13,830 nt of DNA from an uncultured Blautia sp. (GCA_900765525.1 CAAFRY010000282.1:1-13830), one strand, 5' to 3'. Counted from the stretch's first letter, positions 1 through 7,244 are shown. The notes: generated by a model from the sequence alone, not told the origin. Numbers and translations are program-made.

Positions 1-9
1 AATTTTATC

Positions 10-38
10 TTGACATATCCTCTTTCTGTTGTTATAAT
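10..38 (+). promoter_or_regulatory. Consensus sigma-A promoter of the stand-alone RNA
   Basis: A perfect -35 box TTGACA lies at 10-15 and a perfect -10 box TATAAT at 33-38, separated by exactly 17 bp. Such a full match is rare and typical of strongly expressed genes. Transcription should begin near position 45. No protein-coding gene follows on this strand before the terminator at 251-293, so the promoter appears dedicated to a short non-coding RNA. Confidence 0.85.
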
Positions 39-44
39 CTAACC

Positions 45-293
45 ATAAAATAAATCAAAAGAAAAATACAAACAGAAAGGACTGATACCACCAAAACCTT
101 AAAGATTTAACTCATAATTTTAAAGAAAGGACGGTATAGACCACCAGAAACGTAAGAAAACTTCATTAGACAACAAAAGCTTCTAATGAAAAGGGAAACA
201 AAAAAACGAAAAGAGAGGTATCCTCCAATGGATAACGAAATACGTTAAAAGGCAGCATTCTAAAATTAAAATTCAGAATGCTGCCTCTTTTTT
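45..293 (+). ncRNA. Putative stand-alone structured small RNA, about 250 nt, family unknown
   Basis: This is a complete transcription unit with a consensus promoter and a strong intrinsic terminator but no convincing ORF. A box occurs three times: AGAAAGGAC followed by CCACCA at 74-93 and at 124-146, then a shortened AGAGAGG...CCTCCA at 212-227. The first two boxes share an identical 9-mer exactly 50 bp apart. GATACC (84-89) can pair with GGTATC (217-222), closing most of the RNA, while its ATACC (85-89) can instead pair with GGTAT (133-137), so two folds compete. A 9-bp hairpin sits at 162-170/182-190, and TATCC (219-223) can pair with GGATA (230-234). The CCTCC at 222-226 is complementary to Shine-Dalgarno sequences, which hints at a trans-acting regulatory RNA; that role is inference. 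I do not recognise an Rfam family. A tiny possible ORF (228-248, MDNEIR) lies near the 3' end but is probably incidental. Confidence 0.65.
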
Positions 294-294
294 A
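247..294. terminator. Bidirectional intrinsic terminator between convergent units
   Basis: A perfect 11-bp stem (GGCAGCATTCT at 251-261 with AGAATGCTGCC at 275-285) encloses a 13-nt AT-rich loop. On the plus strand it is followed by TCTTTTTT, ending the small RNA. On the minus strand the same stem is followed by TTTT (complement of 247-250), so it can also end transcripts arriving from the DUF368 gene. No other hairpin lies between 294 and 391. Confidence 0.88.
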
Positions 295-390
295 TGTTTC
301 TCTTCCGCCCTTTCTATGGGGCTGTGGATATATTAGGAATATTAATGTTTTATTGCTCAGTCTGCATGTCTTTCTCGCTGTTCGTTTCCT

Positions 391-1275
391 CTACTTTGCT
401 TTGTTCTCGCTGATAGTCTTTAGCTTCTGAAGTCCCAGAATAATCACGCCCCCTACCAGGAACCAGATAATACTGAAGGTACCCAGGCTAAGAGGTGCCT
501 TTGGATGTTCCAAAGTCTGAGGTCCCATGATAATAGCATAAAAAGAACCCAGCATCATGCCCACGATAAAAAATATCATCACAGGTCTGTGCTTTTCCAG
601 AGCCCATTTAATCAGCCTTACTACTGTAGCGATTCCTGCCAGCATTCCCAGAGCAAAGATACACAAAATCGGAATGTACGACAGATTAAAGCCCATTACG
701 CTTTTAATGGCTGATATAATCGGCATATAAAGTCCAAAAATCAAAAGCATGGTAGAACCGCTGATTCCCGGCAGCACCATAGCACTGATGGCAATCATAG
801 CTGCAAGAAATACATAGATTACCAGCCCCGGCTCCAGCTTAGATAAATCCACGCTGGTTCCCTGTCCGCTTACGGGATTAAAGAAAGTAATCAGAACCAC
901 AATAGCAATTCCCAGGATACCGCCTAAAATTGTGGTTGGTTTAAAAACAATACTCTTCTTCTCTTCTTTTACCACCAAAGGAATGGCGAATAAAATGAAG
1001 CCCATAAACAGAGAACTGATTTCATAAATCCTGGTGTCAAATATGCTGGCCAGTACACTGACTGCCGACAAAAATCCGATAACCCAGCCGATTCCCAATT
1101 TAATAAGGAAAATCACTGCTTTCTTTTTCTCTTCCAGATTTCCTGCAATGAGACTGTCCAGAGAACCGATGAACTTATCATAAAATCCCAGAAGGAAAGC
1201 CACCGTTCCGCCGGATACTCCGGGCACACTGTCGGCCAAAGCCATACAAAAGCCCCGTATAAAGTTAATAATCAT
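391..1275 (-). CDS. DUF368 family polytopic membrane protein (PopT-type undecaprenyl-phosphate translocase)
   Basis: The 294-residue protein is almost entirely hydrophobic, with about eight membrane segments. It carries the family's duplicated signature: SVPGVSGGT at residues 16-24 and the matching VLPGISGST at 167-175, implying two inverted structural halves. DUF368 proteins (PopT) were shown to return undecaprenyl phosphate across the cytoplasmic membrane after wall or polymer building blocks are delivered, which recycles the lipid carrier. The start at 1275 is chosen over the upstream in-frame start at 1317 because GAGAGGAG lies 7 nt before it, and the 14 extra residues would derive from the palindromic leader. 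Length is normal for the family. The gene is preceded by a structured leader (1297-1441) and a candidate promoter at 1453-1480, so it may be expressed separately from DegV. The family call is firm; the substrate is by homology. Confidence 0.9.
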   Translation of the reverse strand: MIINFIRGFCMALADSVPGVSGGTVAFLLGFYDKFIGSLDSLIAGNLEEKKKAVIFLIKLGIGWVIGFLSAVSVLASIFDTRIYEISSLFMGFILFAIPLVVKEEKKSIVFKPTTILGGILGIAIVVLITFFNPVSGQGTSVDLSKLEPGLVIYVFLAAMIAISAMVLPGISGSTMLLIFGLYMPIISAIKSVMGFNLSYIPILCIFALGMLAGIATVVRLIKWALEKHRPVMIFFIVGMMLGSFYAIIMGPQTLEHPKAPLSLGTFSIIWFLVGGVIILGLQKLKTISENKAK

Positions 1276-1296
1276 CTTTCTGCTCCTCTCACAAAG

Positions 1297-1441
1297 CCCT
1301 CTCTGAACGGGGCACACCGTGTTCTCTCGTTCAGGGAGGGTAATCTTTCTGACATCCCATCAGAGTACAAAAGGCCATGTGCCTTGTACTCTGAGCATAC
1401 CCTCTCTGGACAAGGGCATACATGCCCTTATTCAGAGAGGG
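1297..1441. repeat. Three-palindrome element in the DUF368 leader
   Basis: Three consecutive inverted repeats fill this stretch. The first pairs CCCTCTCTGAACG (1297-1309) with CGTTCAGGGAGGG (1328-1340), with one mismatch. The second pairs CAGAGTACAA (1361-1370) with TTGTACTCTG (1384-1393), followed inward by GGC/GCC after a 2-nt bulge. The third pairs CCCTCTCTG (1400-1408) with CAGAGAGGG (1433-1441), with an inner AAGGGCAT/ATGCCCTT stem (1412-1419/1422-1429). The outer units are related copies and each is trailed by a similar GTAA...TCTGA tail. The outermost arms (1297-1307 and 1431-1441) are a perfect 11-bp inverted repeat, so the whole element can also fold end to end. No U-run follows on either strand, so these are not ordinary terminators. 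It could be a REP-like or miniature element, or a regulatory leader. Confidence 0.75.
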
Positions 1442-1452
1442 TAACATCTCTG

Positions 1453-1480
1453 ATTATACATAAAATTTCTGAAAAAGCAA
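1453..1480 (-). promoter_or_regulatory. Candidate promoter for the DUF368 gene
   Basis: Read on the minus strand, TATAAT (1453-1458, perfect -10) lies 16 bp downstream of TTGCTT (1475-1480, 3 of 6 matches to -35). Transcription would begin near 1446 and give a leader of about 170 nt containing all three palindromes. It lies immediately beyond the DegV stop codon. The -10 is strong and the -35 weak. Confidence 0.5.
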
Positions 1481-1487
1481 CAGGATT

Positions 1488-2375
1488 TTAACGGGTTCTT
1501 TCATCTCCCCAGAAAAACAGAGCCACAGTTCCCGGGCCGGTATGGGTGCCGATTACCGTGCCAATGCTGTTAATCATAACCTTCCCTTCCAAATGGGGGA
1601 ATTTCTCTTCTATCAAATCCGCCACCTTTCTGGCGTCCTCCATGCAGGCGGAATTTGATATATAGCATTTCTGGCTGTAATCCAGCCCATCCTGGGCATG
1701 GTCCTCCATCCGTTTTACCATCTCACGGATAACTTGTTTCTTTCCTCTGTATTTGTTTCGAGGAATCAGCTTTCCTTCATCATTCACATTCATCAAAGGG
1801 CAGATATTCAGGGCCTGACCGAAAAATCCGGAAACCTTGGAAATCCTTCCGCCTCTGATAAAGCTGGTTAAATCTGTGGAAAAGAACCAGTGATGCAATT
1901 TGTTTTTATTTGCTTCTATCCAGGAGGCATTTTCCTCCAGGCTCATCCCCTTCTCCTGGTTCTCCACCGCCTTGTCCACCAAAAGGCCAAAACCGGAAGA
2001 AGCAGCCAGAGAGTCAATGATAATTACTTTCCTCTCCGGATATTTCTCCTCCATCTGTACCTTGGCCATATTGGCTGAATTTATGGTGCCGGAAATTCCG
2101 CTGGAAAGGGTCAGATGCAGCACATCCTTCCCTTCCTTCAAAATAGGTTCAAACAGGCCCATATACTGCTCTGTGTTTACCTGGGCCGTAGTGGGCTGAG
2201 CCCCTTCTGCAATCATCTTATAAAAGTTTTCAAAAGAGATAGATTTTCCTAAGTCGTCCGGATATTCTTTGCCGTCCAGAAGGAAATGAAAGCAAACATA
2301 TGGTATCTTCTTTTCCTCAAAGTAAGAAGCCGGCATATCCGCAGTAGAACAACATGTAATTTTGTATTCGCTCAT
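1488..2375 (-). CDS. DegV family protein (FakB-like fatty-acid-binding protein)
   Basis: The 295-residue protein has the DegV signatures: the N-terminal CSTADM (9-14), PTTAQVN (61-67), LSSGISGT (90-97) and the C-terminal GTHTGPGT around residues 276-283. DegV/FakB proteins hold one fatty acid in a buried pocket. In the Fak system they present it to the kinase FakA, which makes acyl-phosphate for phospholipid synthesis. No FakA-like kinase gene is in this window, and genomes of this group usually carry several DegV paralogues, so the partner and ligand are unknown. No signal peptide or membrane segment is seen, so it is cytoplasmic. GGAAGGAG lies 8 nt before the ATG at 2375. It is 81 bp downstream of the GH3 stop with no clear terminator between, so read-through from GH3 is possible. 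Confidence 0.93.
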   Translation of the reverse strand: MSEYKITCCSTADMPASYFEEKKIPYVCFHFLLDGKEYPDDLGKSISFENFYKMIAEGAQPTTAQVNTEQYMGLFEPILKEGKDVLHLTLSSGISGTINSANMAKVQMEEKYPERKVIIIDSLAASSGFGLLVDKAVENQEKGMSLEENASWIEANKNKLHHWFFSTDLTSFIRGGRISKVSGFFGQALNICPLMNVNDEGKLIPRNKYRGKKQVIREMVKRMEDHAQDGLDYSQKCYISNSACMEDARKVADLIEEKFPHLEGKVMINSIGTVIGTHTGPGTVALFFWGDERTR

Positions 2376-2456
2376 AAAGGTTCTCCTTCCTTGTTTCTAT
2401 TGGCACCCCTATTTTAACATCAATCCATGCCATTGCATAGACAGCTTCGGAAAATT

Positions 2457-4874
2457 TTAATCCAGCTTGAGCATCATTTCCAATACTCTTTTTGCACAGA
2501 TAGAAATTTCTTCTTCAGTAATCAGGCCTTTCTCATAGGCTTCCAGTACCCGCTCCGGATAACCGCAGCCCATCTTCACATCATTTCCTGCCTTAGTCTC
2601 TTTATAATGCTCTCCTCTTGTCCACCAGTCTGTGGTAACAATTCCCTGGAATCCCCATTCCTCCCGAAGGATACCAGTCAACAGCTCCCTGTTCTCGGAA
2701 GCTCGCTGTCCGTTTATCTTATTGTAAGAGGACATAATGGTCCAGGGCTGGGACTCCTTCACTACAATTTCAAAACCTTTGAGGTAGATTTCACGCAGAG
2801 CCCTCTCGGAAACTCTGGAATCGCTGTCTTTTCGGTTGCTTTCCTTGTTATTGCAGGCAAAGTGTTTTGCAGAAGCTGCAATATGCCGGGACTGCATGCC
2901 CCGTACCATGGCTGCCCCCATCTTTCCGGCAACCAGAGGGTCTTCGGAATAATATTCAAAGTTTCTTCCGCAAAGAGGACTTCTGTGAATATTCATGGCC
3001 GGCGTCAGCCAAATACCGATATTATTTTCCTTTACTTCCTCCGCAGCCGCAGCGCCTACCTGCTCCACCAGCTCTGTATTCCAGGTGCAGGCCAGCATAG
3101 TGGCACAGGGCCATGCGGTAGTATTCACGCCGCACCAGGGCTGAATCCGCAGGCCCGCAGGCCCGTCTGCTGTCATAACATTGGGAATTCCGTAATCCTT
3201 TAAATTTCCCATGCCAAAAGTATTGGCTACGCCTGTGTTAGGCTGCCCTCCCAAAAGATGAATTTTGTCTTCTATGGAAAGCTGCTCCAGGAAAGCGTCC
3301 AGAGAAAGCTTTCCTTCCGCCACTTCACGCAATGGACGACGGCCTTTTGCCTCCTCTTCTCTCCGGCGCATCCGGCCATATCCCGGCTGGGCCGGCTCTA
3401 CGCCTTCCAATCCATCCACATCCTGAGGCGTAAGCTGTGGAGTATCAGGAACAGCTTCCTTCACTGGCAGGTTTTCAAAAGCACCGCTGCTTAACAGCCT
3501 TCTTGGAAGCTGTGTGGGAACGCACTGACTTTCCAGCTGCTGTACTACCACATCATCATGGATTTCCCAGTTTCTTTCCCATTTTTCCAGGTTTTCCACG
3601 GAATTTCCCACATAAAGCTCATAGCTTCCTGCTTCCAGTACATAAGCATGCTTTCTGACCTTGCCTGTATCGTCATAAGAAGCCATGGCAGCCACCGGGA
3701 AATCCAGGCTCATAATCTGTGATTCTCCGGGCTGCAGAAGTCTGGTCTTCCCGAAAGCCGCCAGCTCCAGTGAAGGTTTGCCCAGCTTGCCCTGGGGCGC
3801 CCGGTAATATACCTGCACAACTTCTTTTCCCGGTCTTTTTCCCACATTGGCAACCTCTACCTGCACCTTCACACGGTCTAAGTCCAGGGCGGTTTTTCTG
3901 GTGTGAATCTCGAAATCCGTGTAAGAAAGGCCGAACCCAAAGGGATATACCACTTTTTCCCTGGCCTGGGGAATAGTCTCAAAATACCGGTATCCCACAT
4001 AAATGTCTTCTTCATAATTCACATAATCCAGAGATTCATGGAATCCTTCTGTAGAGGGATAATCCTCCAGGGATGCAGCAAAGGTATCTGTCAGCTTTCC
4101 GGAAGGATTTACATCCCCGCAGAGAATATCTGCAGCAGCCAATCCTCCCTCTATACCTCCCTGCCAGGCCATCAGCACTGCCCCAATCCTGTCATCTCTT
4201 TTAAACCAGGAGGTATCCATCATACCGCCAATATTTAACACCACAGCCACCTTTTCAAAATTTTCCCGGACCTTTTCCACCATTTTCTGCTCTCCATGGG
4301 TCAGGCAGAAATCCCCGTTTTCAAATATACGGGCCGACATCTGGGCAAAAGACTGCTCACTTACATTGGGCGTACTGTTTTCCACAATGCTCTTTCTGTC
4401 CCATCCCTCTCCGGAATAACGGCAAATGGTAATAACCGCAGTATCGGTAAAAGCCTTTGCCTGCCGAACCAGGGTATCCGGAAGCTCCGGTTCCAAAGTC
4501 ATACCCGGGCAGGCCCCCTGGGCGTACTGCTTTTCTATCTCTTCTCTGTAATACTTTTCCGCCGGCCAGAAAACCTGCAGCTTTCCTTCCTGCTCTTTTA
4601 TTCTCAGTCCTTCCATAAGATTCCTGGTATAGGCTACTGTAACGTCTCCGCTTCCGCCGCCGCCCTTCACATAGTCTACCGAACCTTTTCCGAAAACAGC
4701 CAGCTTCTGGCCTCTGCCAAAGGGTAAAATTCCTCCCTGGTTCTTCAAAAGCACCATTCCCTCGGCTGCCGCCTCCCTGGAAAGCTGGATATGCTCCTGG
4801 CTGCCTGTCACTCTTTTTCCGTCCTTTCCAACCGGCATACATGGCTGGTAATTAAATCTTGTCCATTTCTCCAT
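2457..4874 (-). CDS. Glycoside hydrolase family 3 beta-glucosidase, circularly permuted domain order
   Basis: The 805-residue enzyme shows GH3 domains in reversed order. The alpha/beta sandwich comes first (about 30-320), with SGEGWDR at 154-160, whose Glu156 is a candidate general acid/base. A fibronectin-III-like domain follows (about 335-425). After a charged linker (about 480-515) comes the TIM-barrel domain (about 520-800), with substrate-binding DGPAGLR (570-576), GRNFEYYSEDP (636-646), the KH pair (670-671) and the nucleophile Asp749 in TTDWW. This order is known from Butyrivibrio fibrisolvens and Ruminococcus albus beta-glucosidases. No signal peptide is present, so it acts in the cytoplasm on imported oligosaccharides or glycosides. 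Beta-glucosidase is the likeliest activity; GH3 also includes xylosidases and N-acetylglucosaminidases. GGGAGG lies 8 nt before the ATG. It starts 69 bp after the DUF3048 gene, so it may be read through from that operon or use its own promoter. Confidence 0.93.
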   Translation of the reverse strand: MEKWTRFNYQPCMPVGKDGKRVTGSQEHIQLSREAAAEGMVLLKNQGGILPFGRGQKLAVFGKGSVDYVKGGGGSGDVTVAYTRNLMEGLRIKEQEGKLQVFWPAEKYYREEIEKQYAQGACPGMTLEPELPDTLVRQAKAFTDTAVITICRYSGEGWDRKSIVENSTPNVSEQSFAQMSARIFENGDFCLTHGEQKMVEKVRENFEKVAVVLNIGGMMDTSWFKRDDRIGAVLMAWQGGIEGGLAAADILCGDVNPSGKLTDTFAASLEDYPSTEGFHESLDYVNYEEDIYVGYRYFETIPQAREKVVYPFGFGLSYTDFEIHTRKTALDLDRVKVQVEVANVGKRPGKEVVQVYYRAPQGKLGKPSLELAAFGKTRLLQPGESQIMSLDFPVAAMASYDDTGKVRKHAYVLEAGSYELYVGNSVENLEKWERNWEIHDDVVVQQLESQCVPTQLPRRLLSSGAFENLPVKEAVPDTPQLTPQDVDGLEGVEPAQPGYGRMRRREEEAKGRRPLREVAEGKLSLDAFLEQLSIEDKIHLLGGQPNTGVANTFGMGNLKDYGIPNVMTADGPAGLRIQPWCGVNTTAWPCATMLACTWNTELVEQVGAAAAEEVKENNIGIWLTPAMNIHRSPLCGRNFEYYSEDPLVAGKMGAAMVRGMQSRHIAASAKHFACNNKESNRKDSDSRVSERALREIYLKGFEIVVKESQPWTIMSSYNKINGQRASENRELLTGILREEWGFQGIVTTDWWTRGEHYKETKAGNDVKMGCGYPERVLEAYEKGLITEEEISICAKRVLEMMLKLD

Positions 4875-4914
4875 GATAAAAACCTCCCTGCCCCTTGGGC
4901 CTTATGTCTTCTTA

Positions 4915-4930
4915 AAATTATGTATAATTT
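4915..4930. promoter_or_regulatory. AT-rich palindrome upstream of the GH3 gene
   Basis: AAATTAT (4915-4921) and ATAATTT (4924-4930) form a perfect 7-bp inverted repeat around a GT centre, in the 69-bp gap before GH3. On the minus strand it contains TATACATAAT, which could provide a -10 element, though no good -35 is seen. ATGTAT also recurs just to the right (4931-4936). It could be an operator overlapping a promoter; chance in an AT-rich gap cannot be excluded. Confidence 0.3.
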
Positions 4931-4943
4931 ATGTATGCATTGC

Positions 4944-6074
4944 CTACTGGAACGTTGTCTGGTCCCTGTAGTTCAACGCAATATAGCTTTTTCCCCTGTT
5001 AATAGAAATCTCCTGACCGGATTCATCGTAAAACCGCAGATAGGAATTCTCGTTGTTAGCTTCCTTGGACCAGTGAATTTTCTGCACTCCGCCGTTAGAC
5101 ACATAATATCCCACAGAATCCGCAGCTCCGTCCCAGTCAATTTCCTTATGTCCAATATCATCCCGCACAGAAATATCTGTTTCCAGCACAAACACATTGG
5201 TAAAGGAAAGCTGCTCTCCTGTCTTGCCGTCCACCTGGGGCTGCCCGTTTATCTGCTTTAAATATACCTTTTTCTCCTGGTCATAGGTAAAGGCAGAGGA
5301 CTGAGCTCCAAAGTTAATCTGAACGCTGGTACAGTCGCTTCCCTCTGGCTTTAGCTGTTCTTCCATGCCGTTAAACGGAAAAGCCGCTCCCTTTTTATCT
5401 TCCAGCAAATCTGTCCTCAGTCCCTGGGATTCAATATAGGATACCAGCCTGGTACCGTCAAAATATCCGGTATGCTCCAAAGCATACCCCTGGTTCAGCT
5501 TTTCCTGGTCTCTTCCGAAAAGCCCTCCTGTATTGGTGATTCCCTCAATCTGGTCCATATTCAAAGCCGCCAGATAATCTCCCATAGTATCGTCAATTCC
5601 CCAATTCACATAGTAAGCGTCAAATCCCTGGGAAAGAGCCGGGAAATAATAGCGGCAGCTTCGGATAGGACATATCTGGGGCACCTTGGTATAATCTCCG
5701 TAAAGAGCCATAAATCTGGTGGCGTCTCCCTCCACAGGAATCTCAAAAATAATATCCGCCTGCCCTACACCGTACTGTGGCATAGCCTTCTGTACATTAT
5801 TTACCATGACAGCCACCGGTCTTTTCCCGATAGCCTCCTGGGACAAATCTCCGATTCCGGTCAATAAGTTCTGATTAGCCGGAACAGCTGCCTCCGGCTC
5901 AACCGCAGCCCCTGAAACTGCCGTTGACTCTTCCTCCTCAGGTTCTTCTGTTGTCTTGACTTCTTCCTTTTGGGTTTCCTCTGCATCTGCTTTTTTCTGT
6001 CCGCAGCCCGCCATCCCCATGGTCACCGCCAACAAAAGCGCAGAAGCCATCAACATTACCTTTCTTTTTTTCAT
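4944..6074 (-). CDS. DUF3048 domain lipoprotein (YerB-like)
   Basis: The 376-residue protein begins with a lipoprotein signal peptide: basic MKKRK, a hydrophobic stretch, then MAGC with the lipidated cysteine at residue 24. An acidic, low-complexity tether rich in Glu, Thr and Ala (about 28-66) leads to the folded part. That part matches the DUF3048 family: an N-terminal domain (about 70-220, with RPVAVMVNN and GQADIIFE...GDATRFMALY) and a C-terminal domain ending in NSYLRFYDESGQEISINRGK. It should be anchored on the outer face of the membrane. The biochemical role of the family (B. subtilis YerB) is not established to my knowledge. Its ATG overlaps the TGA of the SDR gene by four bases (ATGA), with an AAGGAAGG site upstream, so translation is coupled. 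This ties it to the SDR/cytidylyltransferase operon and suggests an envelope role (inference). Confidence 0.88.
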   Translation of the reverse strand: MKKRKVMLMASALLLAVTMGMAGCGQKKADAEETQKEEVKTTEEPEEEESTAVSGAAVEPEAAVPANQNLLTGIGDLSQEAIGKRPVAVMVNNVQKAMPQYGVGQADIIFEIPVEGDATRFMALYGDYTKVPQICPIRSCRYYFPALSQGFDAYYVNWGIDDTMGDYLAALNMDQIEGITNTGGLFGRDQEKLNQGYALEHTGYFDGTRLVSYIESQGLRTDLLEDKKGAAFPFNGMEEQLKPEGSDCTSVQINFGAQSSAFTYDQEKKVYLKQINGQPQVDGKTGEQLSFTNVFVLETDISVRDDIGHKEIDWDGAADSVGYYVSNGGVQKIHWSKEANNENSYLRFYDESGQEISINRGKSYIALNYRDQTTFQ

Positions 6075-7135
6075 GATAAACCGCCTTCCTTTCCTTTTAG
6101 AATTTCCAGTGTGTGTTGGATTCCTTTTTCCGGCGTATATTGTCCCTGCCAGCCCAGAGCCTCCAGCCTGCGGCTGTCCAGCACCTGTCTTGGAACAGGA
6201 GAACGCTCCTCTAAAGCTTTTTTATCCGGGTTTTCAAAAACCACCTGCCGCCCGGACAATCTGGCTGTAATCTGTGCAAACTCTGCAATGGTAACCCGGC
6301 TTTTTTCGTAGGCCAGATTATAGGCCTCTCCCGGAAGCCCTCTTAAAAGTACGGTGAGAAGGCCGGTAGCACAATCTGCCACATAAACGTAGGACCGCAT
6401 CTGGCTGCCTGCGCTTTTCAGCACAATATTCTGCCCCTTTCCCACATTCTCCATAAACTGGGCAGTAGCCCTGTTGTCTTTACCGGTAGTATTGGGGCCA
6501 TAGGTGTGGCAGGGACGCACAATTACCGTTTCCAGGCCATACTGTTTCCAAAAGGAACAGCACAAAGTCTCTGCGGCTCGTTTAGAAGAAGGGTAGCAGG
6601 AACGAGGATTTAAAATATCCACATATCCGCTGTAAGCCTCCTCAAAAGCCTCCACAGAAACATCCCCCTGGCCATATACCTCCCCGGAAGACACAAATAA
6701 GAATCTTCTGACCCCATGGGCACGGCCATACTCCAGCAGCCGGAGGGTCCCCGTAATATTGCTCATCATAGTTCCCACCGGGTCCTGGCTGAAGGCCTGA
6801 GGATAAGCATTGCTGGCTCCATGTATGATATAATCCACCTGAAAATCCAAGTCCAAAGGCTCCGCCACGTCCTGTTCCACCAAGACCAGGTTCTCCCTGC
6901 TCCAGCCCTGGAACCTGGCGGACAGTCTTTCTCTGCTGCGTCCCATGGCCAAGACCTTTATTCCGGTATCCAAAAGCTCATTGGCCGTAAGCAGCATATC
7001 CGCCACATAGGACCCGATAAGTCCTGCAGCACCGGCTATAAGCACTGAGCTTCCTTTCAGCTTCTCTATATCCTTTACCTGAAAAACAGCCTCCTGCAAA
7101 TCCTTTCTGTATTGCTCACTGTCATATAAAAACAT
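6071..7135 (-). CDS. NAD-dependent epimerase/dehydratase family protein (extended SDR)
   Basis: From the start used here the protein has 354 residues. It carries the Rossmann motif GAAGLIG (35-41), SSGEVYG with the catalytic Ser near 150, the catalytic YxxxK (YPSSK, Tyr181 and Lys185) and PCHTYGPN, all typical of extended SDR enzymes acting on nucleotide-activated sugars. The closest general resemblance is to UDP-glucuronate decarboxylase/dehydratase-type SDRs, but the true substrate is unknown. Because a cytidylyltransferase precedes it, a CDP-linked sugar or polyol is a reasonable guess. The start at 7135 is preferred because GGGAG lies 8 nt upstream; an in-frame ATG at 7162 with AGGAG only 4 nt away is an alternative adding nine residues. 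It is translationally coupled to the DUF3048 gene downstream. Confidence 0.85.
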   Translation of the reverse strand: MFLYDSEQYRKDLQEAVFQVKDIEKLKGSSVLIAGAAGLIGSYVADMLLTANELLDTGIKVLAMGRSRERLSARFQGWSRENLVLVEQDVAEPLDLDFQVDYIIHGASNAYPQAFSQDPVGTMMSNITGTLRLLEYGRAHGVRRFLFVSSGEVYGQGDVSVEAFEEAYSGYVDILNPRSCYPSSKRAAETLCCSFWKQYGLETVIVRPCHTYGPNTTGKDNRATAQFMENVGKGQNIVLKSAGSQMRSYVYVADCATGLLTVLLRGLPGEAYNLAYEKSRVTIAEFAQITARLSGRQVVFENPDKKALEERSPVPRQVLDSRRLEALGWQGQYTPEKGIQHTLEILKGKEGGLS

Positions 7136-7199
7136 ATTCTTTTCTCCCTGTCTGCTGTCCATCTGTCTCCTGTCTATTTTCTTCCGGCAGTTTCCATTC

Positions 7200-7244
7200 C
7201 GTTTATTTCTGTCCTGTTTGCTTCTGCCCTGTTTATTTCTGTCC
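7200..7244. repeat. Three tandem 15-bp repeats between cytidylyltransferase and SDR genes
   Basis: Three 15-bp units lie end to end: CGTTTATTTCTGTCC (7200-7214), TGTTTGCTTCTGCCC (7215-7229) and TGTTTATTTCTGTCC (7230-7244). Units 1 and 3 differ at one base, while unit 2 differs from unit 3 at two. Related TGTTTCTGTC sequence continues at about 7260-7273. On the minus strand the region is purine-rich, and in the frame of the cytidylyltransferase the units read TEINR, AEANR, TEING. The 155-bp gap between the two genes otherwise holds only the SDR ribosome binding site. Confidence 0.75.

Noticed and set aside
186..248. Twenty-codon ORF (begins MKRETKK) inside the small RNA
   Set aside because: No Shine-Dalgarno precedes its ATG, which lies inside the 9-bp hairpin stem. 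Its Lys/Arg-rich content follows from A-rich sequence. Only the six-codon internal start has a ribosome-binding-like site.
1276..1317. Longer start of the DUF368 protein (14 extra residues)
   Set aside because: The extension is encoded by palindrome sequence, lacks a good ribosome binding site and would spoil the normal membrane-protein N-terminus. The ATG at 1275 has GAGAGGAG at proper spacing.
1297..1441. Factor-independent terminator between DegV and DUF368
   Set aside because: The hairpins are strong, but none is followed by a U-run on either strand, and a promoter-like sequence lies upstream of them on the DUF368 side.
2376..2456. Terminator or promoter between GH3 and DegV
   Set aside because: No stable hairpin was found. 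The only minus-strand hexamer pair (TTGATG with TAGAAA, 18-bp spacing) is too weak to annotate.
2427..3203. Long plus-strand open frame opposite the GH3 gene (258 codons)
   Set aside because: It lies entirely antisense to well-conserved GH3 catalytic sequence, has no recognisable domain and no clear ribosome binding site, and such mirror frames are common in GC-richer coding DNA.
4357..4842. Second minus-strand frame of 161 codons inside the GH3 gene
   Set aside because: It overlaps the N-terminal sandwich domain in another frame, is rich in Gly/Arg/Lys without motifs, and has no independent start signal.
7200..7244. CRISPR-like array
   Set aside because: The 15-bp units are directly adjacent with no spacers and no cas genes are present, so they are a tandem repeat.
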